Source: Pleurodeles waltl
Taxonomy: Eukaryota > Chordata > Amphibia > Caudata > Salamandridae
Assembly: GCF_031143425.1 (NCBI RefSeq)
Contig: NC_090451.1
Span: forward strand, 350,184,339 to 350,248,338
Reading direction: 5' to 3'
DNA: 64,000 nucleotides
Of this stretch, positions 1 through 9,821 are shown in pieces; position 1 is the stretch's first letter; each line of letters starts with the position of its first letter. The translations under genes were made by a program, and so were the position numbers. The notes beneath the pieces were generated by a model. That model was not told the origin of the DNA. It saw nothing but the letters and a program-made list of their open reading frames with translations, and searched no databases.

Positions 1-933
1 ACCACCACACCCCGCTCACGTACAGTCACCACCCACATTACCATTCACACATCCCCTGTGTCCTCTCCCAGTGTGTCTGTGAGGCCCCCTCCCAAGATAC
101 ACAAACGCAGGCACACACCCACCCAACAGCCATCCACCTCACGACAGCCTCAAGCGCACGCACCTTCAGCCAAAGTCACCAAACAAACACCTGCTACAAC
201 CACAACCTCTTCCTCCACTCCCAAACCCCCTCCAGCTACCCGTCCCAGTGTTCCCCAAAAACTTTTCCTGTCCAACCTTGACCTCTTTCCCACACCTCCC
301 CCACCCCGTCCGTCTCCTAGGGCCCGAACTAGCACCTCAGCCACAACATCTCCGGGACCAGTGGTGCCTGTAGTCACCGGAATCTGGAGTGCACCGGCCA
401 CCAGGGCAGCCAGTGTGGCACGGAGCCACAGCACAGACAGTCCCCCACCTGTGAAGCATCAGAAGTTGGCCAGTGCCCGGCGGGAGAGGGGGAAGACTCC
501 AGCCACCAAAGCCGCTCCCAGGGATCCCGGTGGGAGTGTGGAGTCAGTTGTGACACCTTCCAAGGTGGGGAAGAGGCACAAGAAAGTCAGCAAGTCTGGG
601 AAGAGCAGCACAGCGGAGAAAAAAGCCATCATCCCCGCTGCCCAGGAGGCCACCGCCAGCACAAGCCCAGCTGCCCAGGAGGCCAGCACCTACCCAGCTG
701 CCCAGGAGGCCACCGCCAGCACCAGCCCAGCTGCCCAGGAGGCCAGCACCAGCCCAGCTGCCCAGGAGGCCACCGCCAGCACCAGCCCCGCTTGGACAGA
801 GAGGACCGCCAGCACCAGCCCTGCTGGGACCGAGAGGACCGCCAGCAAAAGCCCTGCTGGGCCAAGAAGGACCGCCAGCACAAGCCACGCCGGGACAGAG
901 AGGACCGCCAGCGAAAGCCCCGCTGTGCCATGA
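1..933 (+). CDS. Pro/Ser/Thr-rich repeat protein of a Harbinger-like element, partial at the 5' side
   Basis: The frame is open from base 1 to the TGA at 931-933 (310 codons) and has no ATG near its visible start, so it surely begins upstream of the window. The first 200 residues are basic and rich in Pro, Ser and Thr, with no fold that I recognise. The last 100 residues are a periodic stretch built on PAAQEATASTS and PAGTERTAS units, encoded by the 60-bp and 33-bp arrays; these periods are multiples of three, which keeps the frame open. It could be the C-terminal tail of the accessory (Myb/SANT-like) protein of a Harbinger element, but the diagnostic domain would lie outside the window. Low-complexity sequence can stay open by chance, so real coding is not proven. 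Confidence 0.35.
   Translation, partial: TTTPRSRTVTTHITIHTSPVSSPSVSVRPPPKIHKRRHTPTQQPSTSRQPQAHAPSAKVTKQTPATTTTSSSTPKPPPATRPSVPQKLFLSNLDLFPTPPPPRPSPRARTSTSATTSPGPVVPVVTGIWSAPATRAASVARSHSTDSPPPVKHQKLASARRERGKTPATKAAPRDPGGSVESVVTPSKVGKRHKKVSKSGKSSTAEKKAIIPAAQEATASTSPAAQEASTYPAAQEATASTSPAAQEASTSPAAQEATASTSPAWTERTASTSPAGTERTASKSPAGPRRTASTSHAGTERTASESPAVP
637..789 (+). repeat. 60-bp tandem repeat (33+27 bp dimer)
   Basis: The motif GCTGCCCAGGAGGCC starts at 637, 670, 697, 730 and 757, so spacing alternates 33 and 27 bases. The array is in frame with the open reading frame around it and encodes PAAQEATASTS / PAAQEAST units. Confidence 0.9.
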
Positions 934-1118
934 AGGACCGCCAGCACAAGCCCCGCCAGGACAGAGAGGACCGCCAGCAAAAACCCTGCTGGGCCATGAA
1001 GGACCGTCAGCACAAGCCCCGCCGGGACAGAGAGGACCGCCAGCAAAAGCCCCGCTGGGCCATGAAGGACTGCCAGCACAAGCCCCGCTGGGCCATGAAG
1101 GTCCGTCAGCAGCTGAGT
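790..1118 (+). repeat. 33-bp tandem repeat (GAGAGGACCGCCAGCA type)
   Basis: About ten copies of a 33-base unit with the core GAGGACCGCCAGCA. The first copies are read in frame as AGTERTASTSP. A stop at 931-933 falls in the middle of the array, so its second half is not translated in that frame. Confidence 0.9.
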
Positions 1119-1151
1119 CACTGCAAAGGAGACCGCCACTCCAAGCACCTC

Positions 1152-1271
1152 TGAACAGGGCACCGCCGTCTCAAGCATCGCTGAACAGGGCACCGCCGTC
1201 TCAAGCACCGCTGAACAGGGCACCGCCGTCTAAAGCACCGCTGAACAGGGCACCGCCGTCTCAAGCACCAC
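1152..1271 (+). repeat. 30-bp tandem repeat, four copies
   Basis: Four head-to-tail copies of a 30-base unit starting GAACAGGGCACCGCCGTC, differing by single bases. Confidence 0.9.
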
Positions 1272-1322
1272 TGGCCCATGAGCGCCAAGGGCACTGACGC
1301 TACTGAGTCCGTCACGTGCAGA

Positions 1323-1899
1323 ATGAAGCACTCTGGGCACCAAGCCCCCTCCAGAACCAGTGGAGACTGTCATCCACTACCTCTGTCCTTAGCAGGATGA
1401 AGAACTCTGGGCACCAAGCCCCCTCCAGAACCAGTGGAGAGATCCATCCACTACGACTGTCCTTAGCAGGATGAAGCACTCTGGGCACCAAGCCCCCTCC
1501 AGAACCAGTGGAGACTGTCATCCACTACCTCTGTCCTTAGCAGGATGAAGCACTCTGGGCACCATGCCCCCTCCAGAACCAGTGGAGACTGTCATCCACT
1601 ACCTCTGTCCTTAGCAGGATGAAGCACTCTGGGCACCAAGCCCCCTCCAGAACCAGTGGAGAGATCCATCCACTACCTCTGTCCTTAGCAGGATGAAGCA
1701 CTCTGGGCACCAAGCCCCCTCCAGAACCAGTGGAGACTGTCATCCACTACCTCTGTCCTTAGCAGGATGAAGCACTCTGGGCACCAAGCCCCCTTCAGAA
1801 ACAGTGGAGAGATCCATCCACTACCTCTGTCCTTAGCAGGATGAAGCACTCTGGGCACCAAGCCCCCTCCAGAATCAGTGGAGACTGTTATCCACTTGA
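1323..1899 (+). repeat. 74-bp tandem repeat, about 7.8 copies
   Basis: ATGAAGCACTCTGGGCACC recurs exactly every 74 bases (1323, 1397, 1471, 1545, 1619, 1693, 1767, 1841). Copies differ by a few bases, for example an alternating GAGACTGTC / GAGAGATCC variant in the middle. The period is not a multiple of three, so it is non-coding. Confidence 0.95.
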
Positions 1900-2155
1900 G
1901 AGACTGTGGCTTGGCACTCCCCAGGATTGCACAGTGGGCAACCCACCCACTGTAGAGACTTCAGAGACTGTGGCTTTGCACTCCCCAGGATGTAACAGTG
2001 GGCAAACCACCCACTGTAGAGACTTGAGAGACTGTGGCTTTGCACTCCCCAGGATGGAACAGTGGGCAAACCACCCACTGTAGAGACTTGAGAGACTGTG
2101 GCTTTGCACTCCCCAGGATTGAACAGTGGGCAAGTGGCCCTCTCGTGGATTTGGC
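1900..2155 (+). repeat. 64-bp tandem repeat, four copies
   Basis: GAGACTGTGGCTT recurs at 1900, 1964, 2028 and 2092, a 64-base period. It starts directly where the 74-bp array ends and shares the GAGACTGT.A.CCACT words with it, so one array may have been seeded from the other. Confidence 0.9.
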
Positions 2156-2984
2156 GTTGTGCACTCAACCGGCTGAAGTGCCCCCCCTTTCCCTCCCCCT
2201 GAGGTGCCTCTTTTGTTGCTCTCTGATGCCCCTGCAGTGTTCTCTCCGTTATGGTCGGGGATCTTGTGTGGGCCTCGCCCATACCGTGTGGGCCCAGTGT
2301 TCCACAGACTTAACTGGAGCTCTACCTGGACTACTAGGCTTGGTATATATTTTGTACATGGTATATATATATATTTTTGCCTACTTGATTTTAATATATT
2401 ACAATGGTTACACTCATTTTCTATTGTCTTTGCATTCTTCCGGGGGGGTTGGGGGGGGGGGTGTAACTGTGATGTATCACGCTGTATTAGTGTGTGTGTT
2501 GTCGTGGGTGAGGGTGGGGGTGGGGCTGGGGGTGTTGCGTGTGTGTGTCCCTGTTTTTCCCTCCCCTCCCCTGTGTCATAGGTGCAGTACTCATTGTGGT
2601 CTTCGCCGCCGGCGTTCGTGCTCCTGGTGGAGGAGCAGGAAGACAATCGCAGGGAGAATTTGGAGTTCCGGGTCCATGGTGTCCTCGTTCCTCGTGGGGT
2701 GTGTAGAGGTGAGCGTTTTCCCTTCGAAAACCTGTTCCGCCGTGTTCTTATCCGCGGTGAATCTGCCCTGGAAAAGGTGGCGGATTGGCCTGTTGTGATA
2801 CTGTGGGCGGTACATTGTCCTCCGCCTGTCTGTTGCCGGTGACCGCCAAGCTGTTTGTCTGTACCGCTGTGGCGGTCGGAGTGTTAAAGTGGCTATCTTT
2901 GTTGGCGGTTTCCGCCACGGTCGTAATTGCAAACTTTTTATCGCCGGCCTGTTGGCGGTCTTACCGCCGCTTTAACACCGACCG
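2156..2984. other. 3' subterminal region of the Harbinger-like element, G-rich tracts, no gene seen
   Basis: No convincing coding frame. It holds a TA-rich stretch (about 2343-2380), two G-rich tracts (2441-2462 and 2505-2537) and, from about 2590, GC-rich sequence with many GGCGGT/ACCGCC pairs leading to the terminal repeat. Confidence 0.6.
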
Positions 2985-3001
2985 CCAGGGTTGTAATGAC
3001 C

Positions 3002-3480
3002 ACCACAGTGTCAGGGCTATGATCCACTAAAAAGTTGAATAAGTCTTGTTGGTGTTTTATTAGGGACCGGCAGTTCGAGTCCAAAAATTTAAAGGCCCCT
3101 GATGAGGTTTCTTCCAAAGAACTCTCCTTCCCAACAGAAATATTAGTGGAGTTCCCGCTTGAACCGCCAACTGTACTAGTCAGGGTAAAGAGAAAAAGAT
3201 CAGTAGTAATAAACTGAAATGAACAGTGGTGACATTTCTTCTCCCCGCCTAGAACATCTAATGAGTGCCTACACTCTTTCAGTACCAGCGGACGCAGAAA
3301 AAACAAGCTGGAGGATGAATAAGTATAGTTACCGGATGAGAGAGGGGCAGCGTTCCTGGCCCCTTGGCCTGTTTGGGCATGGATGGGCGCTGACGGGCTT
3401 GCCTTAGGTGCGCCTTTGGCGCACCAGTTGCACGCCCTCTGCACGCAGCCACCATTAAATAGGAAGGTCGAAGTCCGGGA
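3002..3480 (-). pseudogene. L2-type LINE fragment: 5' leader and start of endonuclease
   Basis: Read on the minus strand, about 3430-3360 encodes GAPKASPSAPIHAQT and about 3130-3020 encodes LDSNCRSLIKHQQDLF followed by a DHSPDTVVV segment. The second stretch matches the first strand and helix of APE-type endonucleases of L2 elements (pattern LN.RS..KH...........PD...LTET). The first stretch matches, at both base and residue level, the leader of the intact L2 at 33096-36185 (GAPEASPTAPIRAWT there). The segment between them carries indels. The copy is cut at 3001/3002 by the Harbinger-like element, and the rest of the endonuclease would lie to the left outside the window. It is an old, non-functional relative of the young L2. 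Confidence 0.7.
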
Positions 3481-3633
3481 AAATGCTGTCAGGGAGCTGA
3501 GCACTAACCATTCTAAACAATGACCCACAGTGTGAAATATTCCTCCCCAACCCTTTCGTTCCGAACAGCGACTGAACAGAGGATGACTCGAGGGAGCTGT
3601 CTGCTCCTGTAACTGCTGTACCAGGGGATACTA

Positions 3634-4319
3634 ATGAAGCAGACGCTCCAGTCACGGTCCTTCCTGGAAAATCTCTTCAGCATGCTGGGAGACGACATAG
3701 CAGCCATGAAACAGGAACTGGCGGCAGATGTCAAAGACATTAGAAGGAATGTGGGTGAACTGGAACAGAGAGTTGACTCCTTGGAACAGATACGCAACTC
3801 ATGTGTTAAGGAACTGGAGGAACACCGGCGCAAGATTCTTACTCTCAGGGACAAAACAGCTGACCTTAATTACGAACTGGAAGACCTGGAAAACAGGGTA
3901 AAGCAATGTAACATACGCATTAAGGGCATCCCGCTGCAGGCAGATGCCGGAAGTTAATAGATTATATTCCTTGCTTATTCCATCAAGTGGTGCCGGCTCT
4001 AGCGGACCAAGAAATTATTGTAGATTGCATGCACAGAGCAGAACACCCCTCCTCCCCCAGTCCCCAGGGAAGCTGCAGGACATTCTCATTTGCCTTCATT
4101 TTTACAAGCAGAAAGATGCCATCAAGACAGTGGTGAGAGACAAAAGCGCCATTGACTTTGAAGGCACTAAGGTTAGGCTGTATCAAGATCTCTCCACCAT
4201 TACCCTACAATATCGAAGGGCTCTCCAGCCCCTCACCAGTTTTCTCTGCGAAAAAGGGATCAGATATAAATGGGGGAACCTTTTCTGCACCACATTCATA
4301 TGTAATAAAGAAACACAAA
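3634..4319 (+). pseudogene. L1/Tx1-type LINE ORF1 (RNA-binding protein), decayed
   Basis: The ATG at 3634 opens 107 codons with a long heptad-rich coiled coil (about residues 20-85, QELAADVKDIRRNVGELEQR type) followed by NRVKQCNIRIKGIP, the beginning of the RRM typical of L1 ORF1p. Frame then changes near 3944, and 4100-4300 encodes HFYKQKDAIKTVVRDKSAID and LRP-like TSFLCEKGIRYKWG, the C-terminal domain of the same protein. At least two frameshifts separate the pieces. ORF1p binds its own RNA and chaperones target-primed reverse transcription. The ORF is cut at 4319 by a MITE and its tail (TLEEARSLLGGDGL) resumes after 4490. Non-functional. Confidence 0.8.
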
Positions 4320-4489
4320 GGGCCTGATTACGACCTTGGCGGATGGGGTACTCCGTCACAAACGTGACTGATATCCCGTCCGTGGTATTACAAGTTCTAT
4401 TATATCCTATGGACTTTGTAAAACGGCGGGCAGGATATCTGTCACATTAGTGATGGCGTATCCCATCTGCCAAGGTCTTAATCAGGCCC
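4320..4489. mobile_element. 170-bp MITE with near-perfect terminal inverted repeats
   Basis: Left end GGGCCTGATTACGACCTTGG and the reverse complement of the right end GGGCCTGATTAAGACCTTGG differ at one of the first 20 bases; matching continues inward for about 28 bases. The interior also holds ACGGCGGGCAGGATATC-like inverted words. The ends resemble the other Harbinger-type termini in the window (GG.CCTCATTACGAG...). I see no clear target duplication. It sits in the L1 ORF1, whose reading resumes on the other side. Confidence 0.85.
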
Positions 4490-5119
4490 ATAGTCTGTTT
4501 ACTTTGGAGGAGGCACGCTCACTGTTGGGGGGTGATGGTTTGCAATTCAACGATTCATCACAAGCCCAGGACTGAAACTCTCTGACCCCATCAACAACAC
4601 ATATGCACACACTTCCACACCAAAAATAAACAAATTTGCAAGCCCTCTGCCCAGGAGTGACGCTGGAAGTGGGCTGCCCTGTTGCGGAAGATCCAGGGCA
4701 AGGACAGTGCCTCCGACCCTGATAATAACTAGTGGGTGCCGGCTTGCATGGTCAAATCTTGCCATCTAGCCCCCTGCAGGGGACTGTTCCTGACCAGCCC
4801 AAGGTTTTGTTGGGGCCAGGAGCTTTACACCCCTATTTGTTGATTCTTACTGCTGGAGGTGGGGCTTCCTTCCTCCACCTCTAGGGACCCTAAATGAGCT
4901 TCACCAACAACATGGACCCACAAACTACACTCCACATAACTGTTCCCAGCATGGGAACCACCCAGTTTTACTGTTTAATGCTTGTCCCTGTTTGTTTCTC
5001 ACCCGCAGTTCACATCAGGTTAGATGCTAAGCAGCAATCACACATTCAAGTGACCCAGTTATTAACACTGACGAGGGCCCTTGCCTACTCCCACACCACT
5101 AGCTTCACACATTCCCTGT
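4490..5119 (+). other. L1 ORF1 tail and inter-ORF region
   Basis: The first 60 bases read TLEEARSLLGGDGLQFN, the usual C-terminal tail of this ORF1 type. The remainder up to the endonuclease shows only stops and no recognised protein, and fits the spacer between the two L1 frames. Confidence 0.5.
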
Positions 5120-6842
5120 TCAATTATAATAATTCTAAGTCTTAATGTTCATGGTTTGAATGCTCAAATGAAGCGTCTTGCGCTCCTCTCCCTGCTTAGA
5201 GACTCAAACTGTGATGCCTGCCTCATTCAGGAGACATACTTTCTCAAGACAGACTGGAAATGTCTGTGTTCCATGTGGTTCGACCAACAGTATTTCACCT
5301 CAGGCTGGGAAAAAAAGCAGGAGTAGCGATCCTACTGGACATTCATTTCCCTGGGAGGACGGTTCAGACCCAGATATAAATATCAGGCAGAGTGCTGTCC
5401 CTACGCATGGACATAAAGGGCTAAATTCTTACATTAGCAAACATGTAAGCCCCTAACAATCATCAGGAGGCCTTGCTTGAGGCGGTTGTGGGGCAAATAC
5501 TAGCTAACCCGGACAAGGACATACTGATCGGGGGCAACTTTAATTTGGTCCCAGACGTGGTAATGGACTAGTCCATGTAGAGGTCGGACCAGGCTGGAGA
5601 ACAGTTCGAAGGATACCACCAGTGGCTGGCCACTGTCAGCCTGTTAGATGTTTGGCAACAACACCACCCTCTTGACAGGAACTACACATTCTTCTTGGTA
5701 GCACATCAGTCCTACGCTAGGAACGATTTTTTACTTATCTCCCAGCGCTTGATCACAGTAACTAAAGCAGCTGAAATTGGTGTGGCTTTGCGCTCTGTCC
5801 ACTCTCCTATTTTCATCACTGGTCACCTACCGGATCTCACATCACAGCGCAGTACTTGGCATCTCAACCATACATTATTAGGTCAAGAAGCCATAGTTGA
5901 AGAAATAAGGTTGGCTATAAGAGACTTCCTACGTATAAACGACAGCCCAGAGAGCCCTGTAGCATTACTTTGGGACACTTTAAAGGCAGAGATCTGCAGT
6001 CAGTTCATTGCAGTGACAGCCGGGATGAACAAGGAAAGGAGGGATGAAAGAGCATAGCTAAAGACGGAAGTGAGGGAGTTAGAGGAAGCACACAAATGTG
6101 CAGGCACCTTCAAGGTATGGAGGCAGCTCACGACTGCCTGCAAACAACTTAAAGCCCTTGACATTGGAAAAGGTGAACACACTGTCTTGCGCCTAAAACA
6201 CAAATATTAGGTTGGTGGCTATAAGGCGGACCGCCTTTTGTCACACAGGCTTCGAGCCCAGACCCTCCAACAGAGAATACTAGCAGTTGAGGACTTGCAT
6301 GGTTCCAGGGCTACCCAAGATGAATATATAGCTCAGGTGTTTGAGCACTTTTACACCACATTCCTCACTGCAGAATCCTTAGCATCAGGGGACGCAGAAC
6401 CATACCTGGCACAACTGCCTCTAAACTGCCTTCCTCCAACTGACTCCTCCGACTTAGAGATTTCCACCATAGAAGTGCTGAGGGCTATCCAAAGTTTGCT
6501 TCTCAGCATGACTCTGGGCCCAGACTGCAATATGGCAGACTTCTATAAGACCTTTCTCCCATTCTGTCACCCATCTTGACGCAGCTTTACAACTCTATTA
6601 ACACAACAGGGACATTTACCAGCACCATGCAAATCGCAATCATTTCAGTTATCCCTAAATTGGGCAAGGACCCTGCTTGCTGTTCTTCATATCGTCCCAT
6701 CTCATTACTGAATGTTGACGCCAAGATTTTTAAAAGCATATTAGCCGCCCACCTAGCCCCATGTATGGAACATCTTGCAGACCCTGACCAAACAGAGTTT
6801 ATACCCCAACGCAATTGCAGTAACAAAACTAAATGTTTGTGT
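5120..6842 (+). pseudogene. L1-type LINE ORF2 (endonuclease and start of reverse transcriptase), decayed
   Basis: An APE-type endonuclease starts near 5132 with SLNVHGLNAQMKRLALLSLL and LIQETYFL, and continues to GGNFNLVPD near 5530 (GDFN motif, Asp replaced by Asn in this reading). About 6240-6580 encodes the connector FEHFYTTF...EISTIEVLRAIQS, and 6620-6840 encodes IPKLGKDPACCSSYRPISLL and FIPQRN, the fingers of L1 reverse transcriptase. Many stops and at least three frameshifts are present. The frame is broken exactly at 6842/6843, where an arm of the inverted duplication begins; the palm domain reappears at about 8015. It would nick target DNA and copy L1 RNA if intact; this copy cannot. 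Confidence 0.85.
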
Positions 6843-6942
6843 CATAGTCTTAATATGACGGTCTCACCGCCAGTCTTTTGGCGGTGGAACTGCCACCGTG
6901 AGTCTGGGGGTCATGAGACCGCCAGACTCGTAATGAGGACCC
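6843..6942. mobile_element. Truncated end of the Harbinger-type MITE copied in the left arm
   Basis: Reverse-complement copy of 9723-9821. It contains the terminal repeat (ACTCGTAATGAGGACC) and the adjoining GGCGGT/ACCGCC cluster but stops exactly at the arm border, whereas the right-arm copy continues to a complete 569-base element. Confidence 0.85.
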
Positions 6943-7990
6943 TGGTGTACGGGGCCCTTCAAACATGACAATTGTTTTGTAAAAAGCTGCCTCATGAAAA
7001 ATGCCAGGAAAGGCTGTGCAAGTGGAGTGATTGAAATCCTTCTTAGTACAGCTTAAATTTGGTCATATCAATCTTTTATTTACTCCTCAAATTTATTACA
7101 GTGTATACTTTTTAATAGGAATGACCCTGTTAGCTGGAAGTCTGACCAGTATCTCCTTGCCAGTCTTCACATCCCCCAGTCCTGTCCTTTGACCCCCTCA
7201 CTATTTCATAGTTTCAATAGTTTCATGTTATCAAATTGTTGAAAGAGAGAATATTATTAACCTGATAATTGTGGGGGATATTAATTTAAAAGTCGCTAAT
7301 TATGTCTTGAATAGTCCAAGGCCTACATTTCAGGTGTCATGTAAAGTAGATAAGAGAGGTAAGCATCTTTTAGAAGTTTGTAGCGATAATGGTTTCCTTA
7401 TCGCGAATGGAAGATTGGCCAAAGATATCCTTGCCCACTTTACTTATAACTGTGGAAAGAGTAAATCTCTAATTGATTATATCCATACCTCTTTCCCTAT
7501 ATTTAGATTGTTATCTGACTTTGAGATATTAGATTCTACTTGCAGTGATCATAAAATATTCTTTCTTAATATCGGCTTAGCTCTGGACAAGACTTAGCCT
7601 TGGAATTTTAAGTGTGATATAGTGCACCTTAGCGCAGCCAATGTTGAAGTGCACTGGAATGCTTCAAATAAAGATAATATGAAGGACACACTAAAAATGC
7701 CCTACATCATAGGTTAGAGAGCAGATTCATTTCTGTGGTTAATTTTGAGAAAGATATGCAAAATTTCGCAGTAAAGAATCCTTCTCTGTAAGGGCCTCTA
7801 TGGGTAGTTAACAAACCATTGACAGGAGGGACAGGGAGGAAGATAGTAGATAGGTAGAGGGAGTTGCTGTAGCCAGTGCCTAATGGGCAGGTTTTGCCAA
7901 TAAACATTGGAGGGAAGGCCATAATGTTCCTGAAGTTATGCAAAATCCATCATAACCTTCAACTCAAATACATCTCCCATTCTCTTGCAG
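6943..7990 (+). pseudogene. Copied LINE endonuclease fragment in the left arm
   Basis: On the plus strand 7271-7597 is open and reads GDINLKV, then NGFLIANGRLAKDILAHFTY, CGKSKSLIDYI and TCSDHKIFFLN, the GDxN, NGR and SDH motifs of an APE-type endonuclease C-terminal half. The piece before it (6950-7270) matches the middle of the same domain with stops. It is the inverted copy of 8690-9722 and belongs to the minus-strand LINE of 8690-12030, not to the L1 that surrounds it here. No start codon or N-terminal half is present in this arm. Confidence 0.75.
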
Positions 7991-8014
7991 CCTGCTGTCT
8001 GCCAGGCAGCGAAG

Positions 8015-8377
8015 GAAGGGCTTCTTGCTGCTGATGGAAAGTCAGCCCACTGGTCACATTCTCCTGCCGCTCTACTGTCAGTTTAGGCTGAGAAGGTGTT
8101 CTACAGAGTGCAGTGACCATATCTCCAACTTGTCCTCACTAAAATGGCTCTGGGCCTGGGGTTTTGCCGATGGGTATGGTCCAGTTACAAGCAGCCAAGG
8201 GCGGTGGTTCGAGTCAACGGCCTGATGTCTCGGCCCTTTGAAATCACTAGGGTTACTCATCAAGGCTGTCCTCTGTCCCCCCTGCCAATTTGTATTCTCT
8301 GCCCCCCATTTGCAGACCCCCAATGCCAGTATTCAGTTGCACCCTCTCAGCAAAGGGCTCCATCTAAAGAGCAAAGA
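8015..8377 (+). pseudogene. L1-type reverse transcriptase palm fragment
   Basis: Reading with stops allowed, the frame gives HSPAALLSV (stop) AEKVFYRVQ, corresponding to the A block SLDAEKAFDRV, then GLGFCRWVW, VRVNGLMSRPFEITR and VTHQGCPLSPL (the B block RGTRQGCPLSPLLF), and ends with SIQLHPLSKGLHL in a shifted frame through the spacer. The piece follows, with little apparent loss, the L1 sequence that stops at 6842, so it is the continuation of that L1. In addition, 8015-8285 is duplicated in inverted form at 8378-8648. Confidence 0.75.
8286..8377. other. 92-base spacer at the centre of the inverted duplication
   Basis: Single-copy sequence between the two arms; it continues the L1 reverse transcriptase in the plus direction. 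Confidence 0.9.
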
Positions 8378-9821
8378 GCAGGGGGGACAGAGGACAGCCT
8401 TGATGAGTAACCCTAGTGATTTCAAAGGGCCGAGACATCAGTCCGTTGACTCGAACCACCGCCCTTGGCTGCTTGTAACTGGACCATACCCATCGGCAAA
8501 ACCTCAGGCCCAGAGCCATTTTAGTGAGGACAAGTTGGAGATATGGTCACTGCACTCTGTTGAACACCTTCTCAGCCTAAACTGACAGTAGAGCGGCAGG
8601 AGAATGTGACCAGTGGGCTGACTTTCCATCAGCAGCAAGAAGCCCTTCCTTCGCTGCCTGGCAGACAGCAGGCTGCAAGAGAATGGGAGATGTATTTGAG
8701 TTGAAGGTTATGATGGATTTTGCATAACTTCAGGAACATTATGGCCTTCCCTCCAATGTTTATTGGCAAAACCTGCCCATTAGGCACTGGCTACAGCAAC
8801 TCCCTCTACCTATCTACTATCTTCCTCCCTGTCCCTCCTGTCAATGGTTTGTTAACTACCCATAGAGGCCCTTACAGAGAAGGATTCTTTACTGCGAAAT
8901 TTTGCATATCTTTCTCAAAATTAACCACAGAAATGAATCTGCTCTCTAACCTATGATGTAGGGCATTTTTAGTGTGTCCTTCATATTATCTTTATTTGAA
9001 GCATTCCAGTGCACTTCAACATTGGCTGCGCTAAGGTGCACTATATCACACTTAAAATTCCAAGGCTAAGTCTTGTCCAGAGCTAAGCCGATATTAAGAA
9101 AGAATATTTTATGATCACTGCAAGTAGAATCTAATATCTCAAAGTCAGATAACAATCTAAATATAGGGAAAGAGGTATGGATATAATCAATTAGAGATTT
9201 ACTCTTTCCACAGTTATAAGTAAAGTGGGCAAGGATATCTTTGGCCAATCTTCCATTCGCGATAAGGAAACCATTATCGCTACAAACTTCTAAAAGATGC
9301 TTATCTCTCTTATCTACTTTTACATGACACCTGAAAGGTAGGCCTTGGACTATTCAAGACATAATTAGCGACTTTTAAATTAATATCCCCCACAATTATC
9401 AGGTTAATAATATTCTCTCTTTCAACAATTTGATAAAATGAAACTATTGAAACTATGAAATAGTGAGGGGGTCAAAGGACAGGACTGGGGGATGTGAAGA
9501 CTGGCAAGGAGATACTGGTCAGACTTCCAGCTAACAGGGTCATCCCTATTAAAAAGTATACACTGTAATAAATCTGAGGAGTAAATAAAAGATTGATATG
9601 ACCAAATTTAAGCTGTACTAAGAAGGATTTCAATCACTCCACTTGCACAGCCTTTCCTGGCATTTTTCATGAGGCAGCTTTTTACAAAACAATTGTCATG
9701 TTTGAAGGGCCCCGTACACCAGGGTCCTCATTACGAGTCGGGCGGTCTCATGACCCCCAGACTCACGGTGGCAGTCCCACCGCCAAAAGACTGGCGGTGA
9801 GACCGCCATATTAAGACTATG
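8378..9821 (-). repeat. Right arm of the large inverted duplication
   Basis: Reverse complement of 6843-8285. Unlike the left arm, its outer end lies inside a complete MITE (9723-10291) and its LINE endonuclease continues past the arm into the N-terminal half beyond the MITE. This arm therefore preserves the older arrangement for MITE and LINE. Confidence 0.95.
8690..9722 (-). pseudogene. Non-LTR retrotransposon endonuclease, C-terminal half
   Basis: On the minus strand the frame carries GDINLKV near 9395-9375, NGRLAKDILAHFTY and KSLIDYI near 9260-9190, and SDHKIFFLN near 9120, all expected in APE-type endonucleases (GDxN, NGR...FTY, SxIDY, SDH). In the minus direction it follows directly on the N-terminal half at 10395-10292, from which it is separated only by the MITE. 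Stops and frame changes are frequent. I cannot name the clade with confidence; it is neither the L1 type nor the L2 type seen elsewhere in the window. No reverse transcriptase of this element is visible; at about 8690 the sequence passes into inverted L1. Confidence 0.7.

Larger units (their letters stand above)
1..3001. mobile_element. Harbinger-like DNA transposon, right-hand part
   Basis: The right end at about 2985-3001 reads, in reverse complement, GGTCATTACAACCCTGG followed by CGGTC, and is followed inward by clustered GGCGGT and ACCGCC inverted motifs (2830-3001). The same type of end recurs at 9723, 10291 and 39471. Such ends are what I know from PIF/Harbinger families that are abundant in newt genomes. 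The left end lies outside the window, so transposase and target duplication cannot be checked. The element contains one open frame (1-933) and five different tandem arrays (637-2155). It landed inside the endonuclease of a minus-strand L2 fragment that resumes at 3002. Assignment to Harbinger rests on the terminal pattern only, because no DDE transposase is visible here. Confidence 0.6.
6843..8285 (+). repeat. Left arm of a large inverted duplication
   Basis: This 1443-base stretch is the reverse complement of 8378-9821 with very few differences (for example one base near 7227 against 9433). Outer edges share CATAGTCTTAATATG; inner edges share GTCCCCCCTGC / GCAGGGGGGAC. The sums of paired coordinates stay at 16663-16664 from the outer to the inner edge, so there is almost no net indel. 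Contents from the outside in: 100 bases of a MITE end, a LINE endonuclease C-terminal half, then L1 reverse transcriptase palm. Confidence 0.95.

Noticed and set aside
1152..1271. Short regular repeats as a CRISPR array
   Set aside because: Units are contiguous with no unique spacers, and the window is clearly eukaryotic.
2591..2932. Minus-strand 113-codon frame as a possible exon
   Set aside because: It falls in the GC-rich subterminal region of the Harbinger-like element and has no recognisable domain.
8078..8585. Two nearly identical frames in opposite orientation
   Set aside because: They are the same L1 fragment on the two arms of the inverted duplication, in a frame other than that of the reverse transcriptase.
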